Below are positions 57,166 through 64,000 of a stretch of DNA of 64,000 nt, in pieces. The DNA lies in contig OV884013.1 of NCBI GenBank assembly GCA_930367205.1, positions 92,567,333 through 92,631,332 on the forward strand. Reading direction: 5' to 3'. Position 1 is the first letter of the stretch. Every line of letters starts with the position of its first letter. This DNA is from Acanthosoma haemorrhoidale. Taxonomy: Eukaryota; Arthropoda; Insecta; Hemiptera; Acanthosomatidae. The position numbers and the translations under genes were made by a program. Below the pieces are notes generated by a model, which was not told the DNA's origin, did no database searches, and saw only the letters and a list, made by a program, of their open reading frames with translations.

Positions 57166-59784
57166 TTTTAAAGAGGGTTATTTCACTTGGCATTATAAAG
57201 AAACCGAGGTTGATAGTTTGTCTTACAGGTGAAGTCACTTAACCGACCCGTTTGATGATTAAAAGATGGCGTGCCATCAAGAAGATCTGGTAGGGACACG
57301 CACTCTTGCAGATTATTCTGAAACAGAAACAAATTTTTTTATACATTGGCTCTCAGTAGTTTTACCTTCGCATGACGATCTATTTTTTTAATTTTTATCT
57401 ACGAGATACAGGTGTATATATATAATTGTGGCATATGTCAACTTAATGTTAACAGTTAATTTAATCAAATAGTGCCTTAATCGAGCGCCATTTGACGTTA
57501 CAATACATATTAATTGATATAAGTGTAATGATGTCTCAAGACCTTAATCGTTTTGATTTGGTTTAAGATATCTAATTTAACTAATATAATGCATTTGAAG
57601 TAGCTACTATCAATGAATTTAATAATTATGATTGTTTATTGATACCTAGAGGGAATTCCAGGCAGTAAAATAACAACATTAGGCCATAAATATGTTTTTT
57701 CGTGAACGGATTTATTAGTTTTTAAAGGAAATAAATATTTTACATAATATGAAATTGAACTATTATCAATATACTAATCCATTGGTGTTAAATTATCCTT
57801 CTCTGTAGTTAGATGCTTAATTTAATAAGCTCGAAGATCTTGTATAAATTTCGTAAGGCTGATGCCCTCGGTATAACGGACGATGATCTGATGGTGCAGT
57901 AACCATTGTACCATTTTCAAGGGGAACAATATCATGGTTTATTTTTATTGGTGATGTTAACCGGCATTTCTGTGAGTATTCCGATAGTGAATATAACTAT
58001 TTCGAATGAACGCTTATCTTTACACACTATCTGCCTTATTCCGAGGAAGATAGTGCAGTCTGCGAACAACTGCGGGACCTTATCACGAGATAAGTGTGAA
58101 GGCTTTCCGAATTCAGCCCGAACGCAAAAGTGCGAACATACTTGGTCTATTTGTGCTTCGTCAGGCTTTCCTAATAACCTACATAAAATCAATAGTTAAT
58201 TAGTCTATAGTTTTGAGTTGATATCAAATTAAATATCTCGACGCCCTCTTTATAAATATGCAATTTTTGTTTTGTTTGTTTACTGTTAATAGATTAAAAC
58301 TATCATTAACATCGTTTTATCAACTTTAACTCAGTGAATTTTTTTGATTTAATTAACGTATGGTGCTAAAAAACAAATCTACCGTAAAAAAATAATTAGG
58401 CGTGGTGCTTTAAGGCGGGCTGTATTAAATTAAGAAACGGAATTGTATGTAAGTTTTCTGCTTCTTGGATCCTCAAGTGAAAATATGTAAATTTTTTATT
58501 TTGATTCCGCTTAGCCCGGTTTATGTTACCCGCATGTTGCCACCCTTTCCTTACACACATGGTATGTTCTGCTCTTTACTCTTTATCGCTAAATAATTAA
58601 CTCATGATTTGAGTGACTATGGTTATACATTTAATTTTAAGCCTTTATACTTATATAAGCTACCCTCAAATTTGAGAAAAATAAGTTAAAGATAGCTAAT
58701 AATCTATTGATTAGTGAGATACACGATTGTTTAATAATTCAACCGATATATATTTAACGAGAGGTCTCTATGGTGATGGGTAAACAGAACGACAATCTTC
58801 CCTTCACTAATATCACAAATAATAACAAGATACCCCCACAAAGGATAACAGAGTAATGCAAGCTATGTTGGGTGTCAAGCTGTGGTGAGTTGGTCTATAG
58901 CTCTTTATTATATTTTTGTATGTTTTATTTATTATTAGTATTTTACAGTAAACTTACACTGGGTAAAAAAAAGGTACATCTTTATTGCAGTCATGTTTGA
59001 GGTCACTGAGATGAAAACAAATTTTCGGACATTGATTCAAAACAAGTGTGCATTACGACATGAGGTTTCAATGATTTTAGTAATTACCTCCTTCTTGATT
59101 CTGTTTAAAAGTGTTATTTAATTATTTTTATTAGAATAAATATACCTCAGTTACTGCTATTTTATTCGCATGTTTTAAAACAAATGGCTTTTAGTCTGAT
59201 TTTATTTTTATTATAGTCCGCTAAACCCCTTCTCTCCAATATTATCCAGCACATTTAGATCTTCATATATATATATACTTACTTTTCAGTCAGTGGTCAT
59301 GGTTTGTCGGAAGTGTGACTGAAGACTGTGTTATTATGAGTACCGTGCTGAGTTTGTAATATCTCGAAGTGATAATGAAAGTTTAGTATGTAAACTTAAA
59401 ATATAATGTAAAATTATGTAAAAAAATATAATTTGTTTAAAATAACATTGTAAGGGTTTGTTCTACAAAAAACGCTCTTGCTACATTTTTTAGCTTTTGA
59501 GCGTCACTCCTGTCAAAGGGTCAAGTTTTGTGTGCTCAGGTCTGATAAAATCAATGTAAATACAAGATAAATTAAAATGAAAATTCTAATATTGATTTGA
59601 ACAAAACATTTGCCATTTAACCGACATTCTCTACCTCGACCGTGAAACTTGTTTTATTTATTTATGGTATTGCTTTATTGCTTTATTGTTTTATTGCTTT
59701 TTTGCGAAAAATGTAACTATAAAATTGGATAATGTTATTAATTTCAGACTATTAAAACTTAAAAAGAGTTTTTGTATTTTGAGT
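57166..59784. other. AT-rich DNA, nothing recognised
   Basis: Overlapping frames at 57906-58199 (plus) and 57932-58192 (minus) are open on both strands and GC-richer than the surroundings. Neither has a recognisable domain. Short TTTATTGC repeats lie near 59675-59700. Confidence 0.4.
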
Positions 59785-59850
59785 GGTTCAAGTTTCAGTC
59801 CCTCCGCAATATTATATTCATGGACAATACATCACCTATAATTTTTTCTA
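59785..59850 (-). repeat. Dispersed repeat with hammerhead-like core, copy 7 (3' part only)
   Basis: The minus strand has GGTGATGTATTGTCC and GGAGGGACTGAAACTTGAAC. This matches the end of copy 1 (GAGAGACTGAAACTTAC) and of copy 3. The core itself is not kept. Confidence 0.4.
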
Positions 59851-61781
59851 ATTCATTTATAAACTATTTATTAAGAAACAATTGTGGAACCCCATAAGCA
59901 TCCTTCGATGTATTTTCTTTACTTAATTTAGTTTTTATATGAAAAATATTTTTGAATTGCGATGCCACTGATTTTTACTATCATCATTATTTTTCTACTG
60001 TTTTTTTTTTAAATTATAATTTACATTTTATTCAAGTTTAAAGACATCAGTTTAATTAATTACATTATAATTGGACCTTTCACACGATTTGGCATTTCAC
60101 AGTGTAAAGACAAAATTAATTTCCTCAATCCGTATTAACTGTATCAATAATACTCACATTCATGATTCACGTCCCGTGGGAACCCGGCCTAATACTGAAT
60201 AAACTTTTACTTATAAGGTGTCCAAATGCCCATATATGTTACGAACATACCGTGTACACATATACATAACAAAACAGGAGCTGGAGAGGATTATAATCCG
60301 GTCGTAGGGCTGACTACCTGAATGTAGATTTATGTAGTGATAATCCTCAGGTAGAAAAACGAAAGCCACAAGCAGGTGCACAGTCCAAGGAACCAGTTTT
60401 TGACTTGATCTGTCCTGGAGTTCGTGATCTGCTCAAGCTAGAAACATAAAATTTTACACAGATCCCCATTCAAGGGAAACATAAGCAATATAGTCCTATC
60501 AATCTATGGTCATTAATTAAGTTATTGGTTGTCATTAAAAAATTAAAACGATAAATGATATGATATTGTTTTGAGTAAGAAAGAATCCGCCGTCTTCGTA
60601 TATAAAAAACTTATTTAATTGTTATCGAATGGAAAACAATTTTTCTATACTTCAAAAGAAAAACAAATCTTACTGTCTTATGGGGATGATTATACTGACT
60701 TGGGAACAAACATTGACCTTATAGGCCCCTGAAATTGAATAACAATTTAGACTTATCACAAAAGTTATAATTTAAAAAAAATATAAAATAATTTTTTTAT
60801 AATAAAAAATTCCTAAAAAAACAAAATGTGCAAATATCCGAGTTGTCCGTATTGAGTTACAAAAGAGTTTCCCTCTCTCTTTCTGCTAGTTTATTTTTGC
60901 CTTATCTTCCTTATTCTGACGCGTACTGTTTGCTGGAATCTTGCGGATAATGGAATACACGAATACATTCACATGAAGTTTGCATTAAAATACAAGGAAA
61001 TAAATGCAGGGGCCTTGGACGGGCCCACTTGCGAACTAGATGCCATCTACAATTCTCATCCTTGGCATCAATAATACCGTACAATGCCGCTAGACCTTCC
61101 AATGGCCTACTTGTCCATCTGATATTTACATTTTACTGCAATAGTAGTACGTATCTTCCCTCACCTTACCATTTGCAATGCTACAGTGAAAACAATAAAA
61201 CTTATCATAAGTCAATAGTTTTCTCCATCCACGAACTTTTTAGTAAGTCACTAACAGGGAACCATCAGTGACTTCCATGAAGCCACGAGGCAGGTATACA
61301 GTTATGCTCAAGCTCCTTCTACTTGTTTTTAGCATTATAGAACTCACCGATAAGCATGACGAAAGAAACTTAACATCTCTTTTTCGTTGACCCAACCCGA
61401 TCTCCCAACAAACGCTTCAACTTATTTTATTAGGTATATTGTGTTGAAGGTATTTTAGAGTGATAATGTTTTTTTTATGCAACACTCTATTAAAGTTGTA
61501 TCGCTTTTATCTGTAATATAAATTTCGCGAATGGTAAATATAAATTCAGGAGACGGGTATAACCACTACTAATACTTATACCACGTGTGTGTGCATCCTG
61601 ATAACAAGAATAGGATAATATTAAATACACAATTATAGGAATCAAGTGTCAAAGATACTAAAAGTTAAGTACAAAAGAATAAAATCCAAATGAGACTGAT
61701 AGAAGTACAATGTGGGTAGCAAATGAAATAATATCAATGTGTAACCGTTGGTAGGGTTTAGTAGTGATGTATTGAACGAGG
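59851..61781. other. AT-rich DNA, nothing recognised
   Basis: A minus-strand frame at 60911-61102 (63 codons, MEGLAALYGIIDAKDENC) has protein-like composition but no recognised domain and no partner exon. Confidence 0.4.
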
Positions 61782-61870
61782 GGGCGAGTAGCCAAGAGGT
61801 ACAAGCGACAATCCTATCATTTTAATAAAAAGAATCACAAATTTAAACCATTTTGATAAATTACCTGAAA
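61782..61870 (+). repeat. Possible tRNA-derived SINE head
   Basis: TAGCCAAGAGGT at 61789-61800 fits the A-box of serine/leucine-type tRNAs and is followed by ACAAGCGACAATCC. The B-box is badly decayed (CAAATTTAAACC). Only the first half is convincing. Confidence 0.3.
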
Positions 61871-63686
61871 CTCTTAAGTCTGCATAATGCACATATAGTG
61901 TATATCCCTTGAATATTGAGCAATATGCTTTTGAAATAATAACATATGTATTAATTATCCATAACCACGCTCACCACTATTTTGTTTTAAAAAGTTACTT
62001 GTACAAATTGGCTTCTCACCCCCTCGAATGTTTAATAATATATTTGAGAAATTTATGAAGTTACAGAGTACAAAATTGATGAATAGGCAGCGGTGGAAAA
62101 GAATAACCTGCAAATGAAGCAAATGCCAGCCAGCTTTTGAATTTTCCAGTCACTCAGCGACACTATTCCATTATTCAATGCTACCAGTCCGTTTATTCCC
62201 TTTTTGAATAATACATCTGCACTTGACCAAAACAAACCATACAGAGCGGTCTAAAAATGTACGCTCGCGTGTAACAAAGAATCCTGTGCTAATCACCGAA
62301 GTGGCCCAACCCACTCCTGTAAATTGAGGAAGAAACTGTTACACCGGGGTACGAAACCGGTGATGAAATTATTTTCCAAATATAGTTGACATTTTACCGA
62401 CTCGTGGTTATTGCCGAGACCGAAAGGATAGGTTGTACGTTCAAGTAGGACACCGATCGTAAATATTTGTTTTGGAGAGAGAATTTCTTAATTTGATTTC
62501 ATGGTTCATGGGCTCCTTACATATATTGCCGCTCACCAGAGCTCCTCTAAATAAAACTAAAATACAATTAAATAAACTAAACTAAAGCATCCGCTTATTT
62601 ATATGTTAAAAAAAAAACAGCAACTAAAAGACTAATTTCTAGGTGTCATTAAATAATATCTCTTAATATTATATAACTTGGTTGTTTAATGCAATCACAT
62701 TATCTTTTTTCAAAAATTGTTCATAGGGAAACGTTAACTGTTAAACGGTATTTTGTCACTCAAGAATATTTTTGAGAGATGAGGGCTTGATGAACAACCA
62801 ATAATGCAAATATGCCGAAAAATAAAATTTTGTTGTCCAACCATGGAAATCGTGTATTTAATGCCGCTCAAACCGATTTAAACAGTTTTTTTTTTTTTTT
62901 TTATCAATATTTTAGTAATTTCAAATGTGATTGTTATTTACTGAAAATATGACTTTTTTTACCGACCACTCTTTATAATGTAGATCTCCATCAGAGCCTT
63001 ACCTGAGATACTCTGGGAATGAAAACAACACGCGAATACCCTTCACATACCCCATTGGCCGTATGCCGTCTTACGTGAATATCCCGGAACCTCGGGTTAT
63101 TGATTATATATAGTATGAAGTTGTTTGTTTATACTTATTATTTTCCTTTTCATAAACCAATTATGTGCCCTCATCGTTTGAGACTCGCCAAGCAGTCGTG
63201 AGGCTCAGCTTCATTAAATCGACCGTTCGTCTACTCAAGCTTTAATGACCACCTTTCAACCTATAGTTAGTGCCAGCTTAGCCTAAATTAATTAAGTTGA
63301 AATTTCGTTAACTTCGATCTGAGGTTCCAAGAAGCCTGGCACCAAAACTAAAAACAATGTGCAAAGAAACAAAATATTTAAAACAAATAAAATGAAATAA
63401 TATATTATAAAATGAATGTATATAAATGATATACAAACATTTTTCAAGAAATATTAACATGAAATGTAATAAATGCAAACATAAACAACAAGAACTTGCT
63501 TGAAAAATATAAATAAAATACACAAATCCACATATACACTATTTGAAAATTCACATATGAATATATGAATTCATAAATACCTAGATTTTCATATGAAAAT
63601 AAAAACCTTAATAGATATGTACTAATGCATAATAGTACCCTAAATAATATAATAAGAATGTGATAGAAGCTTTCCCTCTAACATTA

Positions 63687-63687
<1 letters not shown>
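61871..63687. other. AT-rich DNA, nothing recognised
   Basis: CTAAAACTAAAATACAATTA... style sequence near 62555-62580 resembles 34840-34870. No gene was recognised. Confidence 0.4.

Positions 63688-63748
<61 letters not shown>
63688..63748. repeat. (TA)n microsatellite, about 30 units
   Basis: An uninterrupted alternating TA tract of about 61 bp. Confidence 0.97.
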
Positions 63749-63750
<2 letters not shown>

Positions 63751-64000
63751 AAACCTACCTCTTTTTTTACCATCTCTCTTTTTACTTTACTTGATCAATT
63801 TAACTTAACTTACTTGGCAGGTGTTTCATGAGATCTTTAATTCAAATTGTTTTATGTCTTTGACGTAGGAATTTATCCCGATTGAATCGCCCGATCTCAA
63901 GGCTAATGTTGTGGTTATTAATAAATTGAGAAACTAGGAATTGTGAAATATATTCAAATAAAATGGTTATGACAATAATTATAATTAACATAGAGTATTG

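Noticed and set aside
57906..58199. Overlapping open frames on both strands as a gene
   Set aside because: Neither translation has a recognisable domain, and the two frames exclude each other.

Overview
This window looks like AT-rich arthropod nuclear DNA, most likely insect. The evidence is a full-length Jockey-clade non-LTR retrotransposon, 5'-truncated relatives of it, pogo-like and hAT DNA-transposon remnants, foldback elements and tRNA-derived SINE-like sequences. I found no convincing host gene, no rRNA, no functional tRNA, no CRISPR array and no bacterial-style operon. About two thirds of the bases are A or T. The window reads as an intergenic or intronic stretch built up by successive transposon insertions.

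Layout. 1-9 kb: a TTAA-flanked foldback element at 382-557, three 3' fragments of one LINE family (1.9, 3.1-3.6 and 8.0-8.2 kb) and a decayed Jockey reverse-transcriptase fragment (4.3-5.1 kb). 10.27-10.65 kb: an apparently perfect array of about eight 47-bp units, ending exactly at an ATG. 11.4-12.4 kb: a Jockey 3' fragment of the same family as the full-length element, then one copy of a dispersed repeat with a hammerhead-like core. 15.5-15.9 kb: an hAT transposase C-terminus remnant. 17.4-18.1 kb: a pair of direct repeats of about 166 bp. 22.3-26.1 kb: Jockey ORF2 and ORF1 remnants and an LTR-like repeat. 29.3-33.65 kb: the full-length Jockey element on the minus strand. 40.4-44.8 kb: a 20-bp-stem hairpin abutting a tRNA-like SINE head, LINE fragments and a second SINE. 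46.3 kb: a second copy of the foldback element. 47.5 and 50.7-51.35 kb: two further copies of the LTR-like repeat, the second with a TATA promoter. 52.4-53.4 kb: a pogo/Tigger-like transposon. 56.3 kb: a TA-flanked foldback MITE. The rest is AT-rich DNA in which I recognise nothing.

The centrepiece is the element at 29318-33648 (minus strand). It has a perfect 12-bp target-site duplication, a poly-A tail, and an intact ORF1 with three zinc knuckles. ORF1 overlaps ORF2 by ATGA. ORF2 encodes an AP endonuclease and a YADD reverse transcriptase, interrupted by one in-frame TAG between the two domains. ORF1 would package the RNA, the endonuclease would nick the target and the reverse transcriptase would prime there, but this copy can make full ORF2 only if the TAG is read through.

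The best candidate for something less described is a dispersed repeat family, at least seven copies, whose copies together point to a CTGATGA...GAAAC core around a small hairpin. This resembles the catalytic core of hammerhead ribozymes reported from Penelope-like retroelements. The outer stems could not be confirmed by eye.
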